A DNA stretch of 64,000 nt, from positions 6,200,001 through 6,264,000 of the forward strand of contig NZ_CP192056.1 of assembly GCF_050942215.1 (NCBI RefSeq), given 5' to 3'. The translations under genes were made by a program, and so were the position numbers. Source of the DNA: Sphaerimonospora sp050942215. Lineage in GTDB: Bacteria > Actinomycetota > Actinomycetes > Streptosporangiales > Streptosporangiaceae. Below the pieces are notes generated by a model. That model saw only the letters and a list, made by a program, of their open reading frames with translations, did not search any database and had not been told where the DNA came from. Numbering within the stretch: position 1 is the first letter of the stretch; the number at the start of each line of letters is the position of its first letter. Positions 26,760 through 35,714 of this stretch are shown here, one piece after another.

Positions 26760-27499
26760 TGCCTGACCCGGTCCGCGCTGTAGAGGTGGCTGTCGGGGAA
26801 CTGCGACGCCGACAGCACCCGCCCGACGACGATCACCGCCGTACGCCGGATCCCGGCCTCGTGCACCTGCCCGGCGATGTCCGCCAGCGTGCCGCGCAGG
26901 ATCACCTCGTCCGCCCTGCTCGCCCGCGCCACCACGGCGACCGGGCAGTCCGAGCCGTACGACGGCAGTAGCTCCGCCACCACGGCGTCGATCCGCTGCA
27001 CGGCCAGATGCAGCACCATCGTGGCCCCGCTCGCGCCCAGCGTGGCCAGGTCCTCGCCGTCCGGCATCGGCGTCGCCCGGACCGACGTGCGGGTCAAGAT
27101 GATCGTCTGACCGACGCCGGGCACGGTGAGCTCCCGGCCCAGGGAGGCTGCGGCCGCCGCGAACGCGGGCACCCCGGGCACTACCTCGTACGGCACCTCC
27201 AGCGCGTCCAGCCGGCGCATCTGCTCGGCCACCGCGCTGAACACCGACGGGTCTCCCGAGTGCAGCCGCGCCACGTCCAGCCCGGCCCGGTGCGCGGTGA
27301 GCAGCTCCGCGACGATCTCGTCGAGCGTCAGGTTCGCCGTGTCCACCAGCCGCGCGTCCGACGGGCACGACTCCAGCAGCTCGCGCGGCACCAGCGAGCC
27401 CGCGTACAGGCACACCGGCGAGGTCTGGAGCCGCCGCAGCCCGCGCAGCGTGATCAGATCGGCGGCCCCCGGGCCAGCCCCGATGAAGTAGACGGTCAC
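26756..27499 (-). CDS. cobM: Precorrin-4 C11-methyltransferase
   Basis: 247 residues, one tetrapyrrole methylase domain: VYFIGAGPGAADLITLRG, VCLYAGSLVP, RLHSGDPSVFSAVAEQ, VVPGVPAFAAAAA, LTRTSVRATPMP. It converts precorrin-4 to precorrin-5. It is translationally coupled to cobL upstream and cobK downstream by 4-bp overlaps. Confidence 0.95.
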   Translation of the reverse strand: MTVYFIGAGPGAADLITLRGLRRLQTSPVCLYAGSLVPRELLESCPSDARLVDTANLTLDEIVAELLTAHRAGLDVARLHSGDPSVFSAVAEQMRRLDALEVPYEVVPGVPAFAAAAASLGRELTVPGVGQTIILTRTSVRATPMPDGEDLATLGASGATMVLHLAVQRIDAVVAELLPSYGSDCPVAVVARASRADEVILRGTLADIAGQVHEAGIRRTAVIVVGRVLSASQFPDSHLYSADRVRQ

Positions 27500-28704
27500 G
27501 GCACTTCCTTCCTGGTGACCGACCACACGGTCACCGGCATCGCGGCCCGCCATCCGGTGAAGGCGCCCACGGGCGAGGCCCGTTGCACGGACAGCCTGAC
27601 CAGGTCGCCGCCGAGTCGGCCGTACCACTGGCCCATCACCGACTCCGATTCCATGGTGACGGCGTTGACCACGAGCCGGCCGCCGGGCCGCAGCGCATCC
27701 CAGCAGCGTTCCAGCAGGCCGGGCGTGGTGGCACCGCCGCCGACGAACACCGCGTCCGGCGAGGGGAGGCCGTCGAGCGCCGCCGGCGCCCTTCCCTCCA
27801 CGACGCGCAGCGACGGCACGCCCAGCCGGTCGGCGTTGCGTCGGATGGCGGCGGCGCGGTCAGCCCTGCGCTCGATCGCCACAGCCGCGCACGAGGGGTG
27901 GCTGCGCATCCACTCGATGGCGATGCTGCCCGCTCCCGCGCCCACGTCCCACAACAGTTCCCCCGGCAACGGCGCGAGCCGCGACAGGCTGACCGCGCGC
28001 ATCTCCCGCTTCGTGAGCTGCCCGTCGTGCTCGAACGCCGAGTCCGGCAGCCCCGGGACACGTGCCAGCGGCTCTGCGCCGGGCTCTGCGACACACTCGA
28101 CGGCGATCACGTTCAGCGCCGAGGGCGCCTGCGCCGCCCAGTCGTCCGCCCGACCACGCACCTCGGACTCCGAGACCGCGCCCAGATCCGACAGCACCGT
28201 CATCGTGCTGGGCCCGTATCCCCGCTCGACCAGCGCTCGGGCGACCTGGGACGGCGAGCCGCGGCCCGCGCCGAGCACGATGATCCGCCTTCTGGGCAGC
28301 AGGGCGGCGTTCAGCGCCGCGGGCGGACGGCCCACGAGACTGATCACGTCCACCTCCTCGACCGGCCAGCCGAGCCGGGCGCACGCCAGCGACAGCGACG
28401 ACAGATGCGGCAGCACCCTGACCCGTGCCGTGCCCAGCAGCCGCACCAGCGTGGAGCCGATGCCGTAGAACATCGGATCGCCGCTGGCCAGCACGCACAC
28501 CTCGCGGTCCGCGTACCTCTCGACGAGTCCCGGCAGCGCGGGCAGCAGCGGCGACGGCCAGGCCACCCGCTCGGTGGCCGACGCGGGGACGAGGTCGAGC
28601 TGGCGGGGACCGCCCATGAGCACCTCCGCCGCCTCCACCACCCGCCGCGACTCGGCCGGCAGTCCGTCCCAGCCGTCCGCGCCGATGCCGACGACGGTGA
28701 TCAC
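27496..28704 (-). CDS. cobL: Precorrin-6Y C5,15-methyltransferase (decarboxylating)
   Basis: 402 residues in two domains. The N-terminal tetrapyrrole methylase (CbiE-like: VVGIGADGWDGL, VLASGDPMFYGIGSTL) methylates C5. The C-terminal CbiT-like Rossmann domain (LLWDVGAGAGSIAIEWM, DAVFVGGGATTPGLL) methylates C15 and removes the acetate carboxyl. The GTG overlaps the stop of the PPOX gene. Confidence 0.95.
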   Translation of the reverse strand: MITVVGIGADGWDGLPAESRRVVEAAEVLMGGPRQLDLVPASATERVAWPSPLLPALPGLVERYADREVCVLASGDPMFYGIGSTLVRLLGTARVRVLPHLSSLSLACARLGWPVEEVDVISLVGRPPAALNAALLPRRRIIVLGAGRGSPSQVARALVERGYGPSTMTVLSDLGAVSESEVRGRADDWAAQAPSALNVIAVECVAEPGAEPLARVPGLPDSAFEHDGQLTKREMRAVSLSRLAPLPGELLWDVGAGAGSIAIEWMRSHPSCAAVAIERRADRAAAIRRNADRLGVPSLRVVEGRAPAALDGLPSPDAVFVGGGATTPGLLERCWDALRPGGRLVVNAVTMESESVMGQWYGRLGGDLVRLSVQRASPVGAFTGWRAAMPVTVWSVTRKEVP

Positions 28705-29087
28705 ACGTTGCCCAGCACGCGCGTCACCGTGATCTCCACTACCACCCTGGACGGGTTCGGGCGGGGCGGCTTGTAGCGTCCGGCGTAGCGGCGCTCGGCG
28801 TCGGCCACCTGCTCCGGCTCGGTCCGCAGCACGGCCCGGCCCTCCAGCGTCGACCACCGGCGGCCGTCCACCTGGCACAGCGCCACCAGCGCGCCGTCCT
28901 CGCCGATGAGCCGGGCCTTGTACGAGGTCCCCGAAGTGATCACCCGGGCGATGCCGGTCGCCAAATCCAAGGTCGCGCCCACCGGCACCACGTGCGGCGG
29001 CCCGCCGGGATGCGCCGTGGCGAGCGTGCACAGATGCCGCTCCCGCCAGAAATCGGCGAACCCCTCCCCCTGCTCGACCAGATTCAC
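28701..29087 (-). CDS. PPOX-class F420/flavin-dependent oxidoreductase
   Basis: 128 residues with a split-barrel flavin/F420-binding fold: HLCTLATAHPGGPPHVVPVG, GTSYKARLIGEDGALVALCQ, WSTLEGRAVLRTEPEQV. The GTG at 29087 is chosen because AGGAGG lies 4 bp upstream. It is first in the operon with cobL, cobM and cobK, coupled to cobL by overlap. A pathway role is likely from position. The pathway here lacks a recognisable CobR-type cobalt reductase, and this protein is one candidate (inference). Confidence 0.85.
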   Translation of the reverse strand: MNLVEQGEGFADFWRERHLCTLATAHPGGPPHVVPVGATLDLATGIARVITSGTSYKARLIGEDGALVALCQVDGRRWSTLEGRAVLRTEPEQVADAERRYAGRYKPPRPNPSRVVVEITVTRVLGNV

Positions 29088-29170
29088 GACCCTCCTCAGG
29101 TGATTCGCGAGCAATATCGTATATCGAGGCTTTCGGCATGGCCGGTCGCGTCCGGCCACCCGCCAGTGCC

Positions 29171-29184
29171 TACACTCCTACGGG
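29171..29184 (+). promoter_or_regulatory. Putative leaderless promoter of cobF
   Basis: TACACT ends 7 bp ahead of the GTG of cobF, and no ribosome binding site is visible. Spacing and surrounding bases (TACNNTCCTNC) match the sequence ahead of cobG. Confidence 0.4.
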
Positions 29185-29945
29185 TGAAGCGGCTACTCGT
29201 CATCGGCATCGGCGCCGGAGATCCCGACCACCTCACCCTCCAGGCGGCCAAGGCCATCGCCGCCACCGACGTCTTCTTCATCGTCGACAAGGGCGAGGCC
29301 AAGCACGAGCTGATCGAGCTCAGGCATGAATTGATCAAGGAACACGGCCGTCCGCCGTACCGCATCGCCGAGGCCCGCGACCCGGAGCGCGACCGGACCA
29401 CTCCCGCCTACACAGATGCCGTGGCGGACTGGCGCTCGCGTCGCGCGCTGGCCTGCGAAACGCTCATCGCCGAGGAGCTGGGTGAGAACCAGACCGGGGC
29501 GTTCCTCGTCTGGGGCGACCCGGGCGTGTACGACAGCACCCTGGCCATCGTCGAAGAGATCCTGGACCGCGGGAACGTCTCCTTCGACTACGAGGTGATC
29601 CCCGGCATCAGCGCGGTGGCCGCTCTGACCGCCCGCCACCGCACCAGCCTCACCCAGGTCGGTCGGCCCGTCCATCTCACTACCGGCCGCCGCCTGGCCG
29701 AGGATGGCCCCACCGCCGACGACACGGTCGTCATGCTGGACGCCCACTCCTCCTACATCGGCCTCGACGACTACACCATCTACTGGGGCGCCTACCTGGG
29801 CACCTCGGACGAGCTCCTCGTGTCCGGGCCAGTGACCGAAGTGGGCGACCGCATCCGCGAACTGCGTGCGAGTGCCCGCACCCGCAAAGGATGGATCATG
29901 GACACATACCTCCTGCGCCGCACCCCGCGCCCGCGTCAGGACTGA
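29184..29945 (+). CDS. cobF: Precorrin-6A synthase (deacetylating)
   Basis: 253 residues, a tetrapyrrole methylase: LLVIGIGAGDPDHLTLQAAK, VFFIVDKGEAKHELIELR, FLVWGDPGVYDSTLAI, VIPGISAVAALTARH. It methylates C1 of precorrin-5 and extrudes acetate, another mark of the aerobic route. It stands alone on the plus strand, divergent from the PPOX-cobLMK operon. Confidence 0.94.
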   Translation: MKRLLVIGIGAGDPDHLTLQAAKAIAATDVFFIVDKGEAKHELIELRHELIKEHGRPPYRIAEARDPERDRTTPAYTDAVADWRSRRALACETLIAEELGENQTGAFLVWGDPGVYDSTLAIVEEILDRGNVSFDYEVIPGISAVAALTARHRTSLTQVGRPVHLTTGRRLAEDGPTADDTVVMLDAHSSYIGLDDYTIYWGAYLGTSDELLVSGPVTEVGDRIRELRASARTRKGWIMDTYLLRRTPRPRQD

Positions 29946-30047
29946 GAACCGAAGCCCCCGACCGGCAACGGAGGACTCAAGGGGCACCACGCCGGCGACC
30001 GTGAAACCCTCGGCGCTACCTGTTCCGGATATCAGCGTCAATACAGA

Positions 30048-31520
30048 TCAGAATGCGCCGAGTGAAAGAGTGCGAAGACCGGGAGCGGGACCGCCCTCTA
30101 TGAGGGAGATAAGGGCGTCAGTATCGACATTCTGCTCGATCAGGTCGCCGAGCGCGTCGAGTCGCGCCTCGCGCAACCCCGCGAACGACAGGGTTGGATC
30201 GGGCCGGAACTCCCGCCCCGCCGCGCGGGCCACGTCAGCGAGGAAGGCACGACGGAAGGCATCGTTCTCCAGCGTGCCGTGCCAGGTTGTGCCCCACACG
30301 TTGCCGAGGCGGCAGCCGTCGAGGAAAGGCTCGCCGCCGTCGTGGGTGACGACGCCGTGGTGGATCTCGTACGCACGTACCGGGTGGCCATAGCCTTCGC
30401 CGGTCGGGCGCCCGCGAGTCTTGCCAGGGGCGAACACGACGTCGGCGGGCAGCAGCCCGAGCCCTGGAACGGCACCCACGCCCGACTCGACATGGTCGGT
30501 GATGGTACGGGCGAGCATCTGATATCCGCCGCAGATCCCAAGTACCGGGCCGGTCCTTCGGGTGATCAGGTCGGCGAGGCCGGTGTCGCGCAGCCAGGCC
30601 AGGTCATTTACGGTGGCGCGGGAACCGGGCAGGATCAGCAGGTCGGCATCGGTGCACTCGGCGGGGGTGGCGGCGAAGCCGACCTCGACGCCGGGTTCGG
30701 CGACCAAGGCATCCACGTCAGTAAAGTTGGAGATGCGCGGATAGCGCACAACGCGCACGCGCAGCGACCCGATGGCGGGTGTGTTCCGGGGCCGGGTGTC
30801 GAGGGACAGGGAGTCCTCGACGTCCATCCAGAGTCCATCGAGCCAAGGCAGAACGCCGTATACGCACCGCCCAGTCAGCTCCTCGATCATGTCCAGCCCC
30901 GGCACGAGCAACTCTGGCGCCCCCCGAAACTTGTTCACAATAAATCCGGAGATGTGGGCTTGGTCGGCGGGTTCGAGGATGGCGAGGGTGCCATAGAAAT
31001 GGGCGAAAACGCCGCCACGGTCGATGTCGCCCACCACGACGACCGGCAGATTCACCGCGCGGGCGAGCCCCATGTTCGCGATGTCCCCAGCCCGGAGATT
31101 GATCTCGGCGGGAGAGCCCGCCCCTTCACAGACCACCACGTCGAACTCATTGGCCAGTCGCCGGTAGGACTCTACGGCGATCGCGCGCAGTTCATCGCGG
31201 TGGGCGTTGTATTGCGTGGCGTCCACGTCGGCAACGGGGCGGCCACGGATCACGACGTGGCTGCGACGGTCGCTGCCGGGTTTGAGCAGGATCGGATTCA
31301 TGTCGGCGGTCGGCTCCAGGCCACACGCTGCCGCTTGGACGGCTTGAGCGCGTCCGATTTCGGCGCCGTCGACAGTGACGTAGGAGTTGAGCGACATGTT
31401 CTGCGCCTTGAATGGCGCAACGCGTACGCCCTGCCGGGCCAGCCACCGGCAGATCCCGGCGGTGACGACGCTCTTGCCCGCATCCGATGTGGTCCCCGCG
31501 ACCAGCAGCCCACCCTTCAC
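30048..31520 (-). CDS. cobQ: Cobyric acid synthase
   Basis: 490 residues. The ATPase half has P-loop VAGTTSDAGKSVVTAGICRW, PFKAQNMSLNSYVT and VCEGAGSPAEINLR. The glutaminase half has LPGSRATVNDLAWLRDTGL, the nucleophile in GPVLGICGGYQML, and the histidine in YEIHHG. It amidates the b, d, e and g carboxylates. The GTG at 31520 immediately precedes the ATPase domain. Longer frames add nonhomologous sequence. No riboswitch is visible upstream. Confidence 0.95.
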   Translation of the reverse strand: MKGGLLVAGTTSDAGKSVVTAGICRWLARQGVRVAPFKAQNMSLNSYVTVDGAEIGRAQAVQAAACGLEPTADMNPILLKPGSDRRSHVVIRGRPVADVDATQYNAHRDELRAIAVESYRRLANEFDVVVCEGAGSPAEINLRAGDIANMGLARAVNLPVVVVGDIDRGGVFAHFYGTLAILEPADQAHISGFIVNKFRGAPELLVPGLDMIEELTGRCVYGVLPWLDGLWMDVEDSLSLDTRPRNTPAIGSLRVRVVRYPRISNFTDVDALVAEPGVEVGFAATPAECTDADLLILPGSRATVNDLAWLRDTGLADLITRRTGPVLGICGGYQMLARTITDHVESGVGAVPGLGLLPADVVFAPGKTRGRPTGEGYGHPVRAYEIHHGVVTHDGGEPFLDGCRLGNVWGTTWHGTLENDAFRRAFLADVARAAGREFRPDPTLSFAGLREARLDALGDLIEQNVDTDALISLIEGGPAPGLRTLSLGAF

Positions 31521-31539
31521 GAACCAGTTAGCATACGCC

Positions 31540-31724
31540 GTGCAACAAACCGCCTGGACTTGGTTTCGACGGCCTTCTTGTTGACCGAGTCGCACGAGAG
31601 CTTGCTGAAGGACGCACCACCGATCTGGAACGCAAAGTTGAGCAGGCCGCCACGGCCGCCGAGGACACCACCATCAAGCTGGCCGCGCATTGGCCGGTGA
31701 TCACAGGGTTCACAGGTAGCTGAC
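31540..31724 (+). other. Possible gene fragment of unknown origin
   Basis: One plus-strand frame reads PPGLGFDGLLVDRVARELAE, then RKVEQAATAAEDTTIKLAAH and ends ITGFTGS before TGA. It has protein-like helical character but no start codon or ribosome binding site. I do not recognise the family. It lies at the edge of the decayed zone. Confidence 0.25.
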
Positions 31725-32184
31725 GCCGGTCAGTTCCCCGGCCGCCGCCCAGAGCCGCTTGCCGACGGCCGGATCGGCCGCCTCGCGGCTGAGCCGGGCC
31801 TCGGCGACCGGACCCCGCATCTCCCAGCGCCCGGATGGCCCGAAGAACTGGCCGCCCCGCACCCCGGGGTCGGTCGCGGCAGCGCGCCGCGTTCCACCGG
31901 CTGGGTGACCAGCAGGCCGAGCCTTGCGATCGCCTGCCCGAACCGGCCGCGGTGCTCCCAGGCTCGCGGAGTGAGGTTGGTGCGGGTGAGGCCGGGGTGG
32001 GCCAGCGTGCTGATAATCGGCGATCCGGCGGCGCGCAGGCGGCGGTCCAGCTCGACGGCGAAGATCGTGGTGGCGAGCTTGGACCGGCCGTAAGCGGGAG
32101 CGGCTCGATAGTCGCGTTCGAACATCAGGTCGTCGAAGTCGAGGTGGGCATTCTTGTGGGTGATCGAGCTGAGACTGACCACCC
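31710..32184 (-). pseudogene. Short-chain dehydrogenase, N-truncated and frameshifted
   Basis: Minus-strand frames give VVSLSSITHKNAHLDFDDL and then AYGRSKLATTIFAVELDRRL, which contain the catalytic Ser and YxxxK motif of SDR enzymes. A frameshift near 31880 leads to the C-terminal piece ending AAGELTGVSYL. The NAD-binding N-terminus is missing: the sequence switches near 32184 to an unrelated gene on the other strand. Confidence 0.75.
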
Positions 32185-32904
32185 GTGGTTGGGGACCCCG
32201 CCGGCAACTACTGGACGAGCTTCGACTCGTTGTTCGCCAGCGCCTACGCCAAGGCACGCGCCGTCGCCCCGAGGCGCCCGGTTATGATCGGCGAGGTCGG
32301 CTCCAGCGAGGATGGCGGCAACAAGGCCCAGTGGATCAACGACATGGCGTCCACCCTGCAGTCAGGCCGCTACCCCGACCTGAAGAACGTCGTCTATTTC
32401 GACCAGGACAAAGAGGAGCGGTGGTCGGGCACCTCGTCATCGGCCGTCCAAACCGCATTCACCTCGTGGGTCAACCAGACCTACATGAGGGGGACGGGAA
32501 CGGACCTGGCCAAGGTGGCCGCGGAGTACAAGGGAACGTCCCCGTCGCCTTCGCCGTCCGCGAGCCCGTCCCCCTCGCCTTCACCGTCCGCGAGCCCGTC
32601 GCCGGGCGGCGGCGCGTGCTCGGCCACCTACGCGACGGTCAACTCCTGGCCCGGCGGGTTCCAGGGCGAGGTGACGGTGCGTACCGGGGCCTCAGGGATA
32701 AACGGTTGGACAGCACGCTGGACCTTGGCCGGCGGGCAGACGATCAGCCAGCTCTGGAACGGCACCTTGAGTATCAGCGGTTCCGAGGTGACGGTGAAGA
32801 ACGTGAGCTGGAACGGCTCGCTGGGCGCGAACGCCTCCGCCACGTTCGGGTTCCTGGCCAACGGATCACCGGCATCGCCCACACTCACCTGCAGCAGCCC
32901 GTGA
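32185..32904 (+). pseudogene. C-terminal part of a GH26-like mannanase with CBM2
   Basis: The open frame begins abruptly inside a glycoside hydrolase domain (GNYWTSFDSLFASAYAKARA, PVMIGEVGSSEDGGNKAQWI). This is the end of a GH26-type catalytic domain with a conserved glutamate. A Ser-Pro-rich linker follows (repeated SPSPSPSASP), then a complete family 2 carbohydrate-binding module (CSATYATVNSWPGGFQGEV to the end). There is no signal peptide or proper start. The first two thirds of the gene are gone. Confidence 0.75.
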
Positions 32905-32989
32905 CTTTTACGATGCCTCATCGCGTTGACACACCACATCGTTCGTCTCGCGTCCAGAGGCGACATCTTGCCAGCATGCCCGTACCGGG

Positions 32990-33160
32990 GCGATGAACCA
33001 GCCGTGGCGGCACAAGGTGGCGATAGGCCGCAACCGCCGGCAGCGGGAGTGGGATACCCGGGCCGGGACGCTCGAGCCGGCCGTTCCCCGGCTGCGCCAG
33101 GGCGGCCTACCTGCTGGGCGTCTCGACGCGCGGACCACGGCACGCCTTCCGACGAGGAAC
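32990..33160 (+). pseudogene. Remnant of an IS256-family transposase
   Basis: Plus-strand frames read NRRQREWDTRAGTLEPAVPR followed by LRQGG, and in another frame AYLLGVSTRG. Together they correspond to the IS256 transposase segment normally of the form YREREWDTRxGTxELAVPRLRxG and CYLLGVSTR. Frameshifts interrupt it, and the catalytic DDE region is absent. Confidence 0.55.
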
Positions 33161-33600
33161 CGCGACCCCCGAAAATCTATGTTCGCCGCAGTAGACAATC
33201 GGGGCCGCTGGGGCTAGTGTTTCTCACATCGTAAGGAACGGTTCGGCCGGGCAGCGGAAGTACCAGCACCACGATGAACTGCCCGGAGCATGATGAAGTC
33301 GGGAGTTGATGGCAGAAGGTCGGACGTGACGGGCCAGCGCAGTGGTTAGGGGCCCTGATCGTGGACGCGCTGCCGCAGGTGAAGCCGGACAGTGGTCCGG
33401 AAAAAGAAATGAAGGGAGTGTTCGACACCATCAGGATCGCCCGTTGCCGGCTGAGTCTCGCCGCTCGGGTACCGCAGTTCCACAGATAGGAAGGTGGTCT
33501 ACGGTCACACATCCGCGATCCCCGCGTCACCGTCGCTCAGCACGGCGGATGCGGAAAACAGTGAGCCGGCCAGATGGCCGGTGAATGGTGTTGAACTCTT
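33161..33600. other. Stretch without an identifiable gene
   Basis: A plus-strand frame around 33350-33489 (ALIVDALPQVKPDSGPEKEM and on to VPQFHR) looks weakly protein-like but has no start signal. The rest is irregular. It probably holds the promoter of the MerR gene at 33657. Confidence 0.4.
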
Positions 33601-33601
33601 C

Positions 33602-33632
33602 GGGGCCCCGGCACGACAGGTGCCGGGGCCCC
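33602..33632 (+). terminator. 13-bp perfect hairpin upstream of the MerR gene
   Basis: GGGGCCCCGGCAC pairs with GTGCCGGGGCCCC around a GACAG loop. There is no T-tract. It lies 25 bp before the MerR ATG, so it may act as an attenuator or as the end of an upstream transcript. Confidence 0.6.
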
Positions 33633-33656
33633 CTGTCGGCGTGTGGAAAGGAATGT

Positions 33657-34058
33657 ATGGATCAACCCCACTCGGCTGCCGATGGTGACACGCTCGCTCA
33701 CGGCAGGAATGCGGACACGCCCGGATCCAAAGCTGGATCCAGGGCCGAAGACCGGTTCGAGCATCAGTTCAACGATGAGAACTACCCCGCCTACAGCATG
33801 GGCGCGGCCGCGGAGATGCTCGGTGCCAGCCCCGCGTTCCTGCGGGCTCTGGGCGCCGCGAAACTGATCGAGCCGAAACGCTCCAGCGGCGGCCATCGCC
33901 GCTACTCCCGCTATCAACTGCGGCTGGCCGCGCGCGCCAGGGAACTCGTCGATCAGGGCACTCCCGTGGAAGCCGCCTGCCGGATCATCCTCTTGGAAGA
34001 CCAGCTCGCCGAGGCGCTGCGCATCAACAACGAGCGCGACCACCCGGCCGGACACTGA
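33657..34058 (+). CDS. MerR-family transcriptional regulator
   Basis: 133 residues. An acidic N-terminal extension is followed by a MerR winged helix from YSMGAAAEMLGASPAFLRAL to GGHRRYSRYQLRLAARAREL, and a short C-terminal helix (AACRIILLEDQLAEALRI). There is no long dimerisation coiled coil or effector domain, as in small stress-type MerR regulators. Start ATG follows GAAAGGA. A good terminator follows at 34073-34104. The targets are not apparent. Confidence 0.8.
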   Translation: MDQPHSAADGDTLAHGRNADTPGSKAGSRAEDRFEHQFNDENYPAYSMGAAAEMLGASPAFLRALGAAKLIEPKRSSGGHRRYSRYQLRLAARARELVDQGTPVEAACRIILLEDQLAEALRINNERDHPAGH

Positions 34059-34072
34059 GCATCGGCGGTGAG

Positions 34073-34104
34073 AAGACCCGGCAGCGTGAAGCTGACCGGG
34101 TCTT
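34073..34104 (+). terminator. Terminator of the MerR gene
   Basis: AAGACCCGG pairs with CCGGGTCTT, with an inner CAGC/GCTG stem and a GTGAA loop, 15 bp after the stop codon. Confidence 0.7.
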
Positions 34105-34291
34105 GGTATGCAGCTTGGAGACGTGGTCGCGCTCTTTGCCGCGGGCCCCGCATCTCCTGGGATTCACGCCCCCCCTACCAGCCGTCATGACGTCTCACAC
34201 TGTCGATCACTGGTATCAAGAGCTGCGCGGCTGTGGTCGACATCCCGTACCGCCGATCCTCATGCGGCAGTGATGCGGCAGCCGAAAACGA

Positions 34292-34327
34292 ATCAGGGCC
34301 CGCACCCGTAAAGGTGCGAGCCCTGAT
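34292..34327 (-). terminator. Terminator of the cold-shock gene
   Basis: ATCAGGGCTCGCACC pairs with GGTGCGGGCCCTGAT around a TTTAC loop, 17 bp after the stop of the cold-shock gene. Confidence 0.75.
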
Positions 34328-34343
34328 ATCTGGCGCTGTTTCG

Positions 34344-34550
34344 TCAGGCGGCAACGATGTTCTCGGCCTGAGGGCCCTTCTGGCCCTGGGTGACATCGAA
34401 GGCCACCTTCTGGCCCTCGCGCAGCTCGCGGTAGCCGCCCTGAGAGATGATGTTGGAGTAGTGCGCGAAGACGTCGGCGCCGCCGCCGTCCTGCTCGATG
34501 AAGCCGAAGCCCTTTTCCGCGTTGAACCACTTCACGGTGCCGGAAGCCAT
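34344..34550 (-). CDS. Cold-shock protein (CspA family)
   Basis: A 68-residue single OB-fold domain. The RNA-binding motifs are KGFGFI (RNP1) and DVFAHY (RNP2-like, usually VFVHY/VFAHF). It begins MASGTVKWFNAEKGFG. It acts as an RNA chaperone. The ATG is preceded by AGGAGA, and an AT-richer 5' leader of more than 100 bp lies upstream, as is usual for cold-shock genes. Confidence 0.96.
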   Translation of the reverse strand: MASGTVKWFNAEKGFGFIEQDGGGADVFAHYSNIISQGGYRELREGQKVAFDVTQGQKGPQAENIVAA

Positions 34551-34829
34551 GTCGATCTCCTCTTGATAGGTGTAGCCGAAATCCGCACGGTCACGAATTC
34601 CGGTGTTGCCGCGATAGGCCCACACCCGGAGAAGACCGGCAAACAAAAATGCACCCGAGGCTACATACCGTCAGGTGCACACAAGTTCATTATGGGTACC
34701 ACAACTGCAACTACGTCTAACCTAGCACACGTGCGGCGTGATACGCACACCCCGCCGCTTTCCGCCTGGACGAGCTATCTGCCGATCCGACCCCTGGCGG
34801 CCCCTGGCGGCCCCTGACCATCCGCCGCC

Positions 34830-35194
34830 GCGCAACCGGGAGCGGTTCATCGCAGCGCGGGTGCTGCGCCTGGCCGCGGTCGGCGTCGGGTCACCACTGA
34901 CGACCGATGGCGAACGCCGGCTGTTCGACCTGACGCGCGGTGGACATATCACATTGCTGAGCTTCTGGGCCACGCCTGCGATCGAAGCCTCTCCGTTCTA
35001 CCTCCAAGATTCTCCATGTCGTCGACCGGCCGGCGGCTCCGGACGACGTCGCCGACACCGCAGGCCATCTCGCCGACGTCTACGGGGCCGCCGACCGCAC
35101 CCTCGTGCTGATCCGTCCGGACGGCCATCTCGCATTGATCTCCGACGCAGGTGATCTCTCAGCCGTCATGGGCTATCTCGCCGCGATCGGCTGA
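34830..35194 (+). pseudogene. C-terminal fragment of an FAD-dependent aromatic hydroxylase
   Basis: Two frames give LTTDGERRLFDLTRGGHITL and then HVVDRPAAPDDVADTAGHLA followed by DRTLVLIRPDGHLALISDAG. This is the thioredoxin-like C-terminal domain of phenol-hydroxylase/MhpA-type monooxygenases. A frameshift lies near 35000, and the FAD-binding part is missing. Confidence 0.7.
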
Positions 35195-35471
35195 GTCGTC
35201 GCCCCCTCTCCCCACGAGTTCACTACGCGACTTCCTACGCGACGCGGGCTTCTGGGTATGCGGTCGTCGTGATCAGCCCGTCCCGGCACAGGGGAGCACA
35301 CCGCGGCGGAATCTCGCGGCCCTCGCCATCCCACTCGACCTTTTTTACCGTTCGTTGGGCTCTGACGATAAATATAGGCACACATGCGTCACATGCAATG
35401 GCTACACGTGTTTAGGCAGCTAGATCCGGGAGAGGGGCAATCGTCGGCTCGATGACAAGGAGGTGTTCCCG

Positions 35472-35666
35472 ATGGGGGACGAGGACAAGCTCCGCAACAA
35501 GGCGGAAGATCTCGGCGGCAAGGCCAAGGAAGGGCTTGGCAAGGTCACGGGCGACGAGGATGTCGAGGCCCGTGGGCAGACCGAGCAGAGCAAAAGCAAG
35601 CTGAAGCAGGCCGGTGAAAAGGTGAAGGACGCCGCCGGCAAGGCGAAGGATTCCTTAAAGGACTGA
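35472..35666 (+). CDS. CsbD-family stress protein
   Basis: A 64-residue, highly charged, helical protein: DKLRNKAEDLGGKAKEGLGK, then VTGDEDVEARGQTEQSKSKL, and a Lys/Ala-rich end. This is the full CsbD domain, a sigma-B-type general stress protein of unknown mechanism. AAGGAGGTG lies 7 bp before the ATG. A hairpin terminator follows directly. Confidence 0.93.
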   Translation: MGDEDKLRNKAEDLGGKAKEGLGKVTGDEDVEARGQTEQSKSKLKQAGEKVKDAAGKAKDSLKD

Positions 35667-35685
35667 CCGGTCATACGGTGGGGGC

Positions 35686-35710
35686 CCGGCCTTCCCGTCA
35701 GGGAGGCCGG
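35686..35710. terminator. Terminator between csbD and the peptidase gene
   Basis: CCGGCCTTCCC pairs with GGGAGGCCGG around GTCA with one bulged base. It lies between two convergent genes and can serve both. Confidence 0.7.
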
Positions 35711-35714
35711 CCTC

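Noticed and set aside
32540..32620. Tandem repeats resembling a short CRISPR-like array
   Set aside because: They encode the Ser-Pro linker of the GH26-CBM2 fragment. Units are about 10 codons with no spacers.
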